From Novipirellula caenicola (GTDB taxonomy: Bacteria > Planctomycetota > Planctomycetia > Pirellulales > Pirellulaceae), in NCBI RefSeq assembly GCF_039545035.1, contig NZ_BAABRO010000002.1, positions 496,001-560,000 on the forward strand: 64,000 bases of DNA, read 5' to 3'. A program made the position numbers and the translations under genes. The notes below the pieces were generated by a model. That model was not told the DNA's origin. It worked only from the letters and a program-made list of their open reading frames with translations, and did not search any database. Positions 55,227 through 64,000 of this stretch are shown one piece after another; within the stretch, counting starts at the first letter, position 1; every line of letters starts with the position of its first letter.

Positions 55227-56723
55227 TCAGTAGGAGTGGACTTCCGCCGACGGAATCAATTTGTTGCCGACAGCCAGAGGAGCGATTGCCGCTCGCGGTT
55301 TTTCAACGGCCTTCACCGCCTTTGGACGTGGACAACCAAAGAAGCCTCGCTGTTGGATCAACTTGGCCACTTCCGATGGCACATGTTCGGTCCAACTCGG
55401 ATCGCCTGATTGGATTTGTTCGAGGACTTCACGCGAGAACGTACCGAGATGTTCGGGATTGTAATCGTCAAGCTGTTCGATGCATCCCTTGTCGACAAGG
55501 TAACGATACAGCGTGCGAATTTCCTCGGCAATTTTCAGGTTATCCACCGTCGTCAGCTCGCCCGATTTTCGATCCAGCAGCGGATAAATGTACAGTTTCA
55601 AATCGTTTTTGAACAAACGACCAAACGATTCAAGAATGCCACCATCGAGCTTGGTGTAATATTTTTCGTCGAACAGCTCCACCAAACTGGCGGCCCCCAT
55701 CGTGATCCCAATCTTCTTTTTGGTGTAGCGGGCCAGATAGGCGGCGAGCCGGTAATATTCAAAGTAATCCGAAATCAACACAGTCATCCCGCTGGCCGCA
55801 AGCAAATCGACTCGTGCGAGAAAGTCTCGCAGATCAATGTCACCGTTGGCCTGCAGATTTTTCATCGTGATTTCGGCTAGCGAGACCACTTCGTTTGCGT
55901 CCACGTCGGATTCGCCTTGGAATTTTTCTTTCGCCGCTTCGATCATGTCGACATTGACATTGGTGAGCGGACGAAAACTGCCGCGTTCGACCAGGATCGG
56001 CTTTTTATAGAGCACTTCCGATGGCTGCAGCACTTCACCGTTGGCCGAAAACATCGCGGCGCTGCTGAGCCCCAATTGCACCAATCGCAAACTCATGACG
56101 CGATTGTCGACGTGACGGAACGCGATCCCTGAAAACTCGATCATGTCGATTTCGATCCGACGCGTGCTGAGGTTGTCCAGCAGCGATTCGATCAATTGAT
56201 CGGGTTCATGGTTTAGAAAGAAAGCGCCGTACAACAAATTGACTCCCACGATACCGAGGGCTTCTTGTTGCAATGCGTTTTCAGTGTCCAACATGCGGAC
56301 GTGAAGAATGATTTGGCTGTCCTGGTCGCGTGGATGAGCTTGGAATCGGATTCCCATCCAGCCGTGACAATCGTTGGTGCCATGAAAATTGCGAGCCGAG
56401 ACGGTGTCAGCAAACGCAAAGAACGCCGTCGTGTCGCCGCGGCTTTCTCGCAAACGCTCCAGATTCAGTGCATGTTCGTGATCGAGCATGTCTTGCAGTC
56501 GTTGGCGGCAAACATAGCGTTCGCATTCGCCGTAGATCGCATCGCTGACAGACATGTCGTAGGCCGACATGCTCTTGGCGATTGTGCCTGCTGCGCCGCC
56601 GACGCGAAAGAACCATCGGACGACTTCTTGGCCTGCGCCGATTTCGGCGAACGATCCATAGCGACGCGCGTCCAAGTTGACTGCAAGTGCTTTGCGTTCT
56701 GTGTTTGGTCGTTCCGTTAACAT
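55227..56723 (-). CDS. Conserved 498-residue protein of unknown function
   Basis: A soluble protein with no signal peptide or membrane helix. It begins MLTERPNTERKALAVNLDAR, then RWFFRVGGAAGTIAKSMSAY; the centre contains LGIVGVNLLYGAFF and IEFSGIAFRHVDNR, and the C-terminal half has VLISDYFEYYRLAAYLARYT and IGITMGAASLVELFDEKYY. The sequence has the regular composition of a well-conserved enzyme, but I cannot place it in a named family. ATG 56723 has GAGGA nine bases upstream, a strong signal. Monocistronic. Confidence 0.85.
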   Translation of the reverse strand: MLTERPNTERKALAVNLDARRYGSFAEIGAGQEVVRWFFRVGGAAGTIAKSMSAYDMSVSDAIYGECERYVCRQRLQDMLDHEHALNLERLRESRGDTTAFFAFADTVSARNFHGTNDCHGWMGIRFQAHPRDQDSQIILHVRMLDTENALQQEALGIVGVNLLYGAFFLNHEPDQLIESLLDNLSTRRIEIDMIEFSGIAFRHVDNRVMSLRLVQLGLSSAAMFSANGEVLQPSEVLYKKPILVERGSFRPLTNVNVDMIEAAKEKFQGESDVDANEVVSLAEITMKNLQANGDIDLRDFLARVDLLAASGMTVLISDYFEYYRLAAYLARYTKKKIGITMGAASLVELFDEKYYTKLDGGILESFGRLFKNDLKLYIYPLLDRKSGELTTVDNLKIAEEIRTLYRYLVDKGCIEQLDDYNPEHLGTFSREVLEQIQSGDPSWTEHVPSEVAKLIQQRGFFGCPRPKAVKAVEKPRAAIAPLAVGNKLIPSAEVHSY

Positions 56724-57046
56724 GCCCCGGTTCCTCTAACATGGCCCCAAAAATTACTGCAACGTATAGGTATGGATTACATAAAACGTGCGGGCTGGGG
56801 AATTCGGTGCAATCCGATCGATTTCGTCGGCGGGGGATCCTCAGGGGTGACACAGACGACACAATCGAGCCCCCCAGAATGAAGAGAGGTGAGTTCGTAA
56901 AATTTTCGCAATGCGCTCTTGCTTACGATCGGCCGCATCCGATAATTGACGCAAGCGTTGTAATCGTGTCGCAAAACACGCGATGCAGCCGAGCTTTCAC
57001 ACTCGCCGGCCAAATCATGATGGCCGACCATTGAACCGCAATTTAG
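56724..57046. other. Gene-free spacer
   Basis: About 323 bp between divergent genes, with no gene or notable repeat. It must hold the promoters of both. Confidence 0.4.
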
Positions 57047-57457
57047 ATGGCCCAACGGCAACTTCCTAGCGATGTCTCACTCTTGGCATTTTTGCCGAGT
57101 CGGTGGCATCTTGCCTGTCGCCAACCACTGATGCTGTTCATTTTCCTAGCGGCGTTGGTCCAGTTGGTCCCGATGGGGATCCAGCGAGCCGCAGAACCTG
57201 GTTCGAACATCGCTGCAGGCGTGACCAACGTCAGTGCGGATGCCAAGGTGGCGATCGAAATCGTTCGCCCCGCAGGCCAGAGCGGCCACGTCCACGAACA
57301 TCGACCTGAGTCACAAAAGACGCTCGATCTCGGGTTCGCCCTTGTTTCGCAGGCGAAATATTCTTCTCCGCAGTGGCATTGCTGCAGTTGCATCACCGAA
57401 CTAGACACGGTGGCGGCAGCCAATCTCGTGGACTTGCACGTGCGATTGCAGATTTAA
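57047..57457 (+). CDS. Small membrane-anchored hypothetical protein
   Basis: A 136-residue protein with one hydrophobic segment (PLMLFIFLAALVQLVPMGI, ~27-45) and a soluble remainder containing two adjacent Cys (HCCSC). No family or clear ribosome site is seen. It could be a chance frame, but its end lies just before the TPR-like gene and both are on the same strand. Confidence 0.45.
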   Translation: MAQRQLPSDVSLLAFLPSRWHLACRQPLMLFIFLAALVQLVPMGIQRAAEPGSNIAAGVTNVSADAKVAIEIVRPAGQSGHVHEHRPESQKTLDLGFALVSQAKYSSPQWHCCSCITELDTVAAANLVDLHVRLQI

Positions 57458-57526
57458 ACGACCTGCTTGGTTCGTTTTCAATCTGTTTTTCTTCTTGCAT
57501 TTGTTCTTTTACCGAGAGTCCATTCT

Positions 57527-58132
57527 ATGTCTGCGCGCACTCACAAACACAACCGAAATCAAAGTCAATCTTTATCGTCGGCAACGAAATCAAAAAATGC
57601 GGCCCCGCTGCATCCCGCGGTTGCACGCGTTTCGAATCTGATTCGACGACGCGACTATCAAGCGGCCACCGAGCTGCTTCGGTCCGCGGGACGCGACCCT
57701 TTGGTTCGCAACACTCTTGGCGTCTGTCTATTGCGGCTCGGTCATGTCGAAGAAGCGTTGGCTGTATTTCGTCAGTTTGTGTTGACGCCGGGAAGTGTCA
57801 CCGAGCGAGCCGACGTCAGCAACGCGTGCAAACGCAACTTTGCCATGGCGTTGTTAATGAAAGGGTCACCCAGCGGTGCACTGGATGTCATCAACGAAAC
57901 ACGCGACCCGAATCACCCGATGGCGGTTCGTATGCGTGATGCGATCAAGGCCTGGGAAAAATCACTGTCGTGGCTTCGCAGGATCGATTGGAAACTCAAC
58001 CGCATCGAGCCGCCTCGTTGCCAAGTTCCCATCGATTTTGAGCCTGGCGAGTTTGAATTCGATTTTGAAACCGACACGGTTCAGCGTCACTTCGACAAGC
58101 CAAGTGACAATTCGCTCGAGCTGGCCGTCTAG
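57527..58132 (+). CDS. Tetratricopeptide-like helical protein
   Basis: A 201-residue protein. A basic, low-complexity N-terminus (THKHNRNQSQSLSSATKSK) precedes helical repeats of the TPR pattern: YQAATELLRSAGRDPLVRNT and LGVCLLRLGHVEEALAVFRQ, then NFAMALLMKGSPSGALDVIN. The C-terminus is acidic. Probably a protein-binding scaffold. ATG 57527 has GAGAG ten bases upstream; the frame goes back to a TTG at 57467 that would add a leader-like stretch. Confidence 0.72.
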   Translation: MSARTHKHNRNQSQSLSSATKSKNAAPLHPAVARVSNLIRRRDYQAATELLRSAGRDPLVRNTLGVCLLRLGHVEEALAVFRQFVLTPGSVTERADVSNACKRNFAMALLMKGSPSGALDVINETRDPNHPMAVRMRDAIKAWEKSLSWLRRIDWKLNRIEPPRCQVPIDFEPGEFEFDFETDTVQRHFDKPSDNSLELAV

Positions 58133-58353
58133 GCGGGTCAGCAGAACGGATTGAGAGCGATCGCGGCGTCTTTCACGTCGTCGCGTTTGCGACTGGGGTT
58201 CGTTTTGGTAGTCCGCGGCACGGACGTTCGCGTTCGTGGCTACTGCGTGACGTCACTTCGCGACGAACCATTCTCAGGGCCGGGGAACGAACATAGTGAA
58301 GCATTTCGTAGCGAGAGTCGCGTGTGAGTTTCGGGGGACGTGCGTCATGGATC

Positions 58354-58499
58354 GAAAGTCTTGACGGCTTGTTGATTTAGTAAAGGTTCCTGCGGCAAGG
58401 GGTGTAGGATGGACTTCCTAGTCCGTCAATGGTGGATTCGACGGACTAGGAAGTCCATCGTACGACTAAAACAACAAGCCGCCCGCGACTTCCGCTACG
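58354..58499. repeat. Foldback repeat A, complete copy (58.4 kb)
   Basis: A nested inverted repeat: perfect 20-base inner arms (58408-58427 and 58440-58459, GATGGACTTCCTAGTCCGTC), outer arms CGGCTTGTTGATTTAGT against ACTAAAACAACAAGCCG, and an end pair GAAAGTC/GACTTCC. The right end is GTAGCG in inverse. The same element occurs at 61335-61482, and a partial one at 43443. It has the build of a MITE or other foldback element. The spacer 58133-58686 contains nothing else recognised. Confidence 0.85.
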
Positions 58500-58686
58500 T
58501 TAACATCCGCAATCTCGGTTGGGAGGGCAAAGCGGTTGGATGGCACCATCTAAAACCAAGACAACATACGACCGTTGTCTATAATCGTTACTGGATGACG
58601 TGGGGTGCGTTGTCTGTTGCCGAGTGCTGTATCGACTCTGCGAACGGTTCGCTATCCGATGCTTGATTGCGAGTTTTCCGCCGCCC

Positions 58687-59967
58687 ATGAATAACCTTGA
58701 CCTAACGCTGCACCTTTTCCTGCAGATCGCTGTGATCTTGTTGGTGTGCCGAGGCGTTGGATGGGTAGCGGCGAAATTTGGCCAACCGCAAGTCGTAGCA
58801 GAGATGATTGCAGGGGTTGCACTGGGGCCCTCGTTATTTGGTCTTTGGTTGCCCGAGTGGCAGCAATCGCTGTTTCCATGGGATCCGACCCAAACGTCGC
58901 GAGATTCGCAGAGCTATCTGTATCCGATTTCTCAACTCGGATTGGCACTCTACATGTTCGTCGTTGGCATGGAGTTTCGGCTCGATATTGTTCGCCAACA
59001 CTTTCGCAGCTCGCTTGCCGTTTCAGTCGCCGGGATGCTGGTTCCGTTTGTCTTTGGTTCGGCATTGGCGTGGTTCTTTGTCCGACATACGTCGTTGTTC
59101 ATGCCGCAAACCGGCCTGATCGAAGCCATGTTGTTCTTGGGCGCTTCATTGTGCATCACCGCGTTTCCAATGCTGGCTCGGATCATTCACAGCAAAGGTC
59201 TCGCGGGAACTCGGATGGGGACAGTCGCCATTGGGGCTGGCGCGATTGACGATGCCGCGGCTTGGTGTTTGTTAGCACTCGTGTTGGCCAGTTTTGACGA
59301 TGATTTTTCGTTGGCATACTGGAGCATCGGCGGCGGGATCGCATTTATCTTGACCGCCGTGATCGTGATTCGGCCACTGCTGAGCCGATTGCTTGATGGG
59401 AATCGCCCCAATGAACATTCGTTGCATCCAGCGAGTTTGGCGATCGCGCTGGCCGCCATGTCGCTTGGAGCTTGGTTCACGGACAAAATTCATTTGCACG
59501 CGGTATTTGGTGCCTTCATCATTGGCACCGTGATCCCACGCGGAGCGGTGACTCGCGAATTGATCCAGCGAATTGAACCGCTTACGGTCGCAATCTTGTT
59601 GCCACTTTTCTTTACCTATTCAGGCTTGAACACGCAAATCACGGTGCTGGACAGCTTCTATCAATGGGGGCTGTGCGGAATCGTGCTGCTGATCGCGATC
59701 GTTGGCAAAGGAGCGGCATGCGCGATGGCGGCGTGGAAGACCGGCGTTCCCGGGCGTGAGTCGCTCGGGATCGGCGTGCTGATGAACGCGCGAGGGTTGA
59801 TGGAATTGATCGTGATCAATATCGGTTTGCAACGCGGATTGATCTCTGAAGAGCTGTTCGTGATGTTGGTGTTGATGGCGATCGTTACCACATTGATGAC
59901 TTCGCCTATCTTTGATTGGCTCGTGCAGCGATCGCCCGATCGTTCGACATCGACGATGGACGAATAG
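58687..59967 (+). CDS. CPA2-family cation:proton antiporter
   Basis: A 426-residue inner-membrane protein with about 12 helices. Typical elements: GQPQVVAEMIAGVALGPSLF, FVVGMEFRLDI, LGASLCITAFPMLARI, and the acidic pair GAIDDAAAW in the ion site. It lacks C-terminal TrkA-type regulatory domains, so it is a short KefB-like member. It exchanges K+ or Na+ for H+. ATG 58687 is used; the frame is open from 58600. Confidence 0.9.
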   Translation: MNNLDLTLHLFLQIAVILLVCRGVGWVAAKFGQPQVVAEMIAGVALGPSLFGLWLPEWQQSLFPWDPTQTSRDSQSYLYPISQLGLALYMFVVGMEFRLDIVRQHFRSSLAVSVAGMLVPFVFGSALAWFFVRHTSLFMPQTGLIEAMLFLGASLCITAFPMLARIIHSKGLAGTRMGTVAIGAGAIDDAAAWCLLALVLASFDDDFSLAYWSIGGGIAFILTAVIVIRPLLSRLLDGNRPNEHSLHPASLAIALAAMSLGAWFTDKIHLHAVFGAFIIGTVIPRGAVTRELIQRIEPLTVAILLPLFFTYSGLNTQITVLDSFYQWGLCGIVLLIAIVGKGAACAMAAWKTGVPGRESLGIGVLMNARGLMELIVINIGLQRGLISEELFVMLVLMAIVTTLMTSPIFDWLVQRSPDRSTSTMDE

Positions 59968-60004
59968 CGTGTTGATCGCATAGCAATCAACGACCATGGT
60001 TTCA

Positions 60005-61090
60005 TTACGATGCTTGGTCGGCGCTACGATCAGCGGGCGACTGGGGCCGCGTGTGTTTCCAAGCGACGTAACTGACAACCACGCAAACGATTGGCAGCAA
60101 TCCAAAAACAAGTAGCGTTTTGGCTGTCGCAACCCACTGCAAATGCAGCACCCCGCCGACCAGCAATCCGTTGTAAATCAGAAACAGCATCAACATCACA
60201 GCGCCCTCGGCTCGCGAAACGACCGCGTGCGAAAGAAAGATCGGCCAACAGAGAATCGCCACCCAAAACATGACGAGGAGGTCGAACCACAGCACCGCAT
60301 CGGCAACCGGGACACCGTCGGCTCCTAACACCGCCGCAGTGGCCAACACCATCATCAGATTGAACACGTTGCTGCCGACAATGTTTCCGACCGCAATGTC
60401 ACGTTGGCCTCGCATCGCTGCAACAATCGATGTTGCCAATTCAGGTAACGAGGTTCCCGCAGCCACAATGGTCAATCCGATTACCATATCACTGACACCA
60501 AGCTGGCGGGCGATCACCGTTGCCGAATCGACAAGCAGATCGGCGCCGAAAACCAACGCCACTAAACCGATCAACAGCAAGACAAGGCTTACGATCAACT
60601 TTCGTGGCGAAACCTGCGTCTCGACCGCCAGTTCGTCTGATTTGGTTTCGTTGCGGCCCGCGCGAATCAACCATGCGGTATACAACAGAAAAGACAGCAA
60701 CATACCGCCGCCTTCCCAACGTCCGATGGTGCCATCGTAGGCAGCTAGCCAAACCACCATCGAACCGAGGATCATGATCGGCACATCAAGACGAACCAAC
60801 TGGGACGACACCGATAGCGGAACAATGACGGCGGATACGCCAAGAATCAACAAAACGTTGAAGATATTGCTGCCGACAACGTTCCCCAGCGCGATCGCTG
60901 CGTCGCCCTTCAAACTGGAAACCGAGGAAACGGCAAGCTCCGGCGCACTCGTTCCGAACGCGACGACGGTCAAACCGATCACCAGCGGTGAAATGCGAGC
61001 CGCCCCTGCCAACGTCACCGCCCCACGCACAAGTAGTTCGGCTCCAAACACCAAAATGGCCAAGCCGAGCAACAGCAATAGGTAGGTCAT
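60005..61090 (-). CDS. Ca2+/Na+ antiporter (CaCA family, YrbG-like)
   Basis: A 361-residue inner-membrane antiporter with ten helices in two inverted halves. Both alpha-repeats are intact: [17 protein letters not shown] and, in the second half, [17 protein letters not shown], with GNVVGSNIFNVLLIL and GNIVGSNVFNLMMVL. It exports Ca2+ against Na+ or H+. A close paralog lies 1.5 kb away in the opposite direction (62596-63705). Convergent with the CPA2 antiporter. ATG start at 61090. Confidence 0.95.
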   Translation of the reverse strand: MTYLLLLLGLAILVFGAELLVRGAVTLAGAARISPLVIGLTVVAFGTSAPELAVSSVSSLKGDAAIALGNVVGSNIFNVLLILGVSAVIVPLSVSSQLVRLDVPIMILGSMVVWLAAYDGTIGRWEGGGMLLSFLLYTAWLIRAGRNETKSDELAVETQVSPRKLIVSLVLLLIGLVALVFGADLLVDSATVIARQLGVSDMVIGLTIVAAGTSLPELATSIVAAMRGQRDIAVGNIVGSNVFNLMMVLATAAVLGADGVPVADAVLWFDLLVMFWVAILCWPIFLSHAVVSRAEGAVMLMLFLIYNGLLVGGVLHLQWVATAKTLLVFGLLPIVCVVVSYVAWKHTRPQSPADRSADQAS

Positions 61091-61221
61091 GTTGGAATAT
61101 TGACTCTGGGTTTGAGGAAAGCGAAGCGCGAAGCGGTGATCAATCTATCGCGAATTATACGACGCGATAGCGGGCAGGCAAAAAAGAGGCCTAGTGGACG
61201 CTTCCCAACGTCATCGACGTT

Positions 61222-61302
61222 GGGTAGCGGTGCTGCGCAAGCCGCCCGGTTGCAGCAAGTTCAACGTTCGATTTTGACCGGGCGGCTCGCACCGCTCCGC
61301 TT
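61222..61302. repeat. Dispersed repeat B, copy at 61.2 kb
   Basis: TGGGTAGCGGTGCTGCGCAA, GCCGCCCGGTTGCAGC and ACCGGGCGGCTCGCACCGCT fold into an imperfect hairpin. It matches 32765-32848. It lies 33 bp before foldback repeat A in the spacer between the antiporter and the secreted DLH gene. Confidence 0.72.
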
Positions 61303-61334
61303 AGAAAAACACTTGGCTAGTTGCTTCCAAACCG

Positions 61335-61482
61335 CCGAAAGTCTTAACGGCTTGTTGATTTAATGAAGTTTCCTGCGGCAAGGGGTGTATGATGGACTTT
61401 CTAGTCCGTCAATGGCGCATTCGACGGACTAGGAAGTCCATCGTACGACTAAATCAACAAGCCGTTGGCGACTTTCGCTACG
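61335..61482. repeat. Foldback repeat A, complete copy (61.4 kb)
   Basis: Inner arms 61391-61410 and 61423-61442 pair with one mismatch; the outer arms (AACGGCTTGTTGATTTA against TAAATCAACAAGCCGTT) pair perfectly. It is collinear with the copy at 58354-58499 and ends 17 bp before the DLH stop codon. Confidence 0.85.
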
Positions 61483-61498
61483 TTTTGTGGGACGCGAT

Positions 61499-62278
61499 TC
61501 AATCAAACAACTCGGCGAAAAATGCCTTCATCGCAACCCATGATCGCTGGTCGGCTTTGGCGTTGTAGGCGGCGCCGCGAGAGTTATCGTTGCCGGCCAT
61601 CGGCTGCGTGAACGAGTGCACGGCTCCGGAGTAGTAAATCATTTGCCAATCCACATTGGCTTCATTGAACTCTTTCTTCATCGCGTCGATGTCGGCTTCG
61701 GGGACAAACGGATCATCGGCTCCGTGACAAATCAGCACCTTGGCCTTGATGTTCTTGCCATCTTCGGGACTCGGGGAATCCAGTGCTCCGTGAAAGCTGA
61801 CGACACCATCGACATCGGCACCGCTACGCGCCAATTCAAGCACCCCCTTGCCACCAAAACAGTAACCGATTGCAGCGATTTGGTTCTCGTCGACTCCCTT
61901 TTGCGCCAACAATTGTTGCAATCCCAAATTCAAACGTTTTCGGTAGAGCGCCGAATTGTTTTTGAACGTCCCCGAAACTTTCGCCGCTTCCTGCGGATTT
62001 GCAGGCCGGTTGCCTTTCCCGTAAATGTCCAACGCAAACGCGACGTAACCCAATTCCGCCAATTGTTTGCATCGACCTCGTTCGTAGTTGGTTTGCCCCA
62101 TCCATTGATGGACCACCAAGATACCGGGTACGGGCTCGGAAATCGCAGCCGGATCCCAAGCGACAAAACCTTCGAGTGTCACGTCGCCATCCTGATAGGT
62201 GACTTCTTTGGTTTGCACTTCGGCTTGAACCAGCGAAGCTCCCATTCCGATCATCAACAACGCAAAGACGAAACGCAT
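61499..62278 (-). CDS. Secreted dienelactone hydrolase family protein
   Basis: A 259-residue exported alpha/beta hydrolase with a signal peptide (MRFVFALLMIGMGASLVQA). GYCFGGKGVLELA carries the nucleophile Cys; HGADDPFVPEADID gives Asp and AVHSFTQP gives His. Similar to the cytosolic DLH at 54.4 kb in fold, but with a leader, so it works outside the cytoplasm. ATG 62278 follows a TTG and has GAGG nine bases upstream. It lies between the two Ca2+/Na+ antiporter genes. Confidence 0.9.
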   Translation of the reverse strand: MRFVFALLMIGMGASLVQAEVQTKEVTYQDGDVTLEGFVAWDPAAISEPVPGILVVHQWMGQTNYERGRCKQLAELGYVAFALDIYGKGNRPANPQEAAKVSGTFKNNSALYRKRLNLGLQQLLAQKGVDENQIAAIGYCFGGKGVLELARSGADVDGVVSFHGALDSPSPEDGKNIKAKVLICHGADDPFVPEADIDAMKKEFNEANVDWQMIYYSGAVHSFTQPMAGNDNSRGAAYNAKADQRSWVAMKAFFAELFD

Positions 62279-62595
62279 CAAATGTCACCTCGTAAACTTG
62301 GACTTGCAAAAATGGAGAACGCAGGCGGCATCATCGAAAGCTGCTTGCGGACGAACGGCTCATTCTACTGCAACACGCATGTAGCGTCAGCCGCGGCCGA
62401 GGCGCGGATCACAACATGGATCGGGAATAGATTGATACGGTACTAAGCCCGAATCGTCCATTTGGGCAACAAACTGCCCGGCCATGCGACGGTCCCCCCG
62501 CGATTGCACGCATGTTCCTCGAACCTGACTTTCCGCATAGAATCGTCATGTTCACCCAACAGCCCCCCTCTTGTTACGCAAAGATTGATTCCCAG
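62279..62595. other. Spacer between divergent genes
   Basis: 317 bp with no clear gene or repeat. The antiporter frame is open from 62512 but that extension is not protein-like. Promoters of both genes lie here. Confidence 0.4.
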
Positions 62596-63705
62596 ATGAC
62601 CTACGTGTTGCTTCTTGTCGGACTCGTGATCCTTGTGGTCGGAGCGGAACTGCTGGTACGTGGTTCGGTGACGCTTGCGGCATTTGCAGGCGTTTCGCCT
62701 CTGATCATCGGCTTGACTGTCGTGGCATTTGGAACGAGTGCCCCTGAGCTAGCCGTTTCATCGGTTTCCAGTTTAAAGGGGGATTCGGAAATCGCCTTGG
62801 GCAACGTGATCGGCAGCAACATTTGCAATATCCTGCTGATTCTGGGAATCTCGGCAGTGATCGTTCCGCTCACCGTGTCGTCCCAATTGGTTCGCTTGGA
62901 TGTTCCGGTGATGATCGCGTCCTCGTTGGCGGTATGGGGAACCGGCTACGACGGGGCGATCACCCGTGTCGAAGGGATCCTGCTGTTTCTCGGCTTTGTC
63001 CTCTATACGATTTACATGATTCGCAAAGGCCGACGCGAGGAAGCGTCGCGGCGGAGTGCGATTGAATTGGAACCCGACTTCCTAGCCCACCCAACCTTGT
63101 CCATCGGCCAAGCCACTTTGAACGCCGTTTACATCTTGATCGGTTTGGGAATGCTCGTCCTGGGCGCTCAATTGCTGGTGGATTCAGCAGTGAAAATCGC
63201 GACCGAGTTTGGGATCAGCGAGATTGTCATCGGGTTGACCATCGTCGCGATTGGGACTTCGCTTCCCGAGTTAGCGACGTCGGTGGTCGCCGCGATGAAA
63301 GGGCAACGTGACTTGGCCGTCGGAAACGCTGTGGGCAGCAACATGTTTAATTTGATGATCGTATTGCCAGCGGCGGCGGTATTGTCCCCCGCCGGCGTGC
63401 CGGTAACGACATCGGTGTTGTGGTTTGATCTGGCCGTGATGGCGATGATCGCGCTGATCTGTTGGCCTATTTTCATCAGCCGCTCGACCGTGTCACGGTT
63501 CGAAGGCGCCGTGATGCTGATGTTGTTTGCAGCCTACACCGCGATCCTGGTTGCGGAAGCGACGAACTATGATTCCGTGCAAACCCTAAAAACCGGTTAT
63601 TCGATTTTCATCCTGCCCGCCGTGATTGCGGTCGTTAGCATCGCCGCGTTGATTCATATCCGAGATGGTCGCAGCGAATCTGCGGTTGCGCAAACCAAGA
63701 CCTAG
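62596..63705 (+). CDS. Ca2+/Na+ antiporter (CaCA family), second paralog
   Basis: A 369-residue inner-membrane antiporter with ten helices. The N-terminal half is nearly the same as in the 60.0-61.1 kb gene ([51 protein letters not shown]); the second alpha-repeat reads [20 protein letters not shown]. The loop between the halves is longer ([19 protein letters not shown]). ATG 62596 is chosen by alignment with the paralog. yidD starts 2 bp after the stop, so the two are cotranscribed. Confidence 0.94.
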   Translation: MTYVLLLVGLVILVVGAELLVRGSVTLAAFAGVSPLIIGLTVVAFGTSAPELAVSSVSSLKGDSEIALGNVIGSNICNILLILGISAVIVPLTVSSQLVRLDVPVMIASSLAVWGTGYDGAITRVEGILLFLGFVLYTIYMIRKGRREEASRRSAIELEPDFLAHPTLSIGQATLNAVYILIGLGMLVLGAQLLVDSAVKIATEFGISEIVIGLTIVAIGTSLPELATSVVAAMKGQRDLAVGNAVGSNMFNLMIVLPAAAVLSPAGVPVTTSVLWFDLAVMAMIALICWPIFISRSTVSRFEGAVMLMLFAAYTAILVAEATNYDSVQTLKTGYSIFILPAVIAVVSIAALIHIRDGRSESAVAQTKT

Positions 63706-63707
63706 GC

Positions 63708-63938
63708 ATGTTCAAAACGATTCACCGCTGGATCATCGTGATCGTGCTTGCTCCCATCCGTTTTTATCAGATGGCGATCAGCCCGATGATAGGTCCCAAT
63801 TGTCGTTTTACGCCCACGTGCAGCCAGTATGCGATCGAAGCGATCCGCAAATACGGGGTGCTGCGAGGCAGCATCAAAGCGGTGTGGCGTATTCTGCGTT
63901 GCCATCCCTGGAACCCAGGCGGCTATGACCCGCCTTGA
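63708..63938 (+). CDS. yidD: Membrane protein insertion efficiency factor YidD
   Basis: A 76-residue protein with the full YidD signature: [20 protein letters not shown], then [16 protein letters not shown] and [12 protein letters not shown]. It helps YidC insert inner-membrane proteins. An N-terminal amphipathic helix ([13 protein letters not shown]) binds the membrane. It usually lies beside rnpA and yidC, but here follows an antiporter gene. ATG 63708. Confidence 0.95.
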   Translation: MFKTIHRWIIVIVLAPIRFYQMAISPMIGPNCRFTPTCSQYAIEAIRKYGVLRGSIKAVWRILRCHPWNPGGYDPP

Positions 63939-64000
63939 TGCTGCGAGCGTTACAGTTGCACTGTGTTGCCCGCCCAAATCCGCCTACTACCGGATCTTCG

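Noticed and set aside
58409-58666. 85-residue plus-strand gene
   Set aside because: It is encoded by the foldback repeat and its flank.

Overview
The window looks like a chromosomal segment of a marine planctomycete of the Pirellulaceae (Rhodopirellula-like). The lineage inference rests on gene content: a DUF1559 prepilin-like protein, a formylglycine sulfatase, a LamG/cytochrome-c/DUF1592 protein paired with a DUF1552 protein, a secreted GH5 cellulase-like enzyme, and many long spacers full of palindromic repeats. There is no rRNA, phage, transposase or CRISPR, and one tRNA (Val-CAC).

Layout. 1-8.8 kb: the edge of a secreted protein, an AI-2E-family permease, a UPF0104 flippase-like protein, MgtC, a GH5-glycerophosphodiesterase fusion, a lactonase-fold beta-propeller and a glycine-zipper protein. 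9.2-15.8 kb: an envelope block of GT2 glycosyltransferase, polytopic membrane protein, giant AsmA-like protein and small disordered protein. 15.8-22.2 kb: an OleA-like thiolase with a lactate permease, a class I amidotransferase-fold protein lacking its catalytic cysteine, an AEC carrier, and two tandem TatA-type genes. 22.6-28.9 kb: an accessory stretch starting at the tRNA, made mostly of tandem and palindromic repeats, with two small membrane proteins, an Imm21-like immunity protein, a DUF4304 protein and a truncated zinc-ribbon fragment. 29-35.8 kb: DUF1559 protein, small lipoprotein, sulfatase and PEP carboxylase. 36.7-43.4 kb: small secreted and DUF2200 proteins, EF-hand esterase, transaldolase-family protein, FHA-GGDEF cyclase and nucleoside hydrolase. 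43.8-50.2 kb: the DUF1592/DUF1552 gene pair, split by a 2.4 kb array. 50.3-64 kb: lipoprotein, RecQ, DUF2945-SDR pair, two dienelactone-hydrolase-fold enzymes, a conserved 498-residue unknown, a TPR-like protein, a CPA2 antiporter, two paralogous Ca2+/Na+ antiporters and YidD.

The most unusual element is the array at 46.39-48.77 kb. Ten modules with a 161-162 bp period each carry a double ACAGGAAAATG palindrome, and inside the array sits a GxxExxY-type gene with a PD-(D/E)XK-like core. The gene begins on the ATGCCGATTGAG box that most modules also carry, and the array runs into the last codons of the DUF1592 gene. The same palindrome recurs as single copies at 24.1, 24.6, 25.1 and 27.4 kb, two of them at the joints of a 508 bp tandem duplication. 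This could be a mobile or amplifying repeat family with its own nuclease-like protein. Two other dispersed foldback repeat families occur at 43.4/58.4/61.4 kb and at 32.8/61.2 kb.
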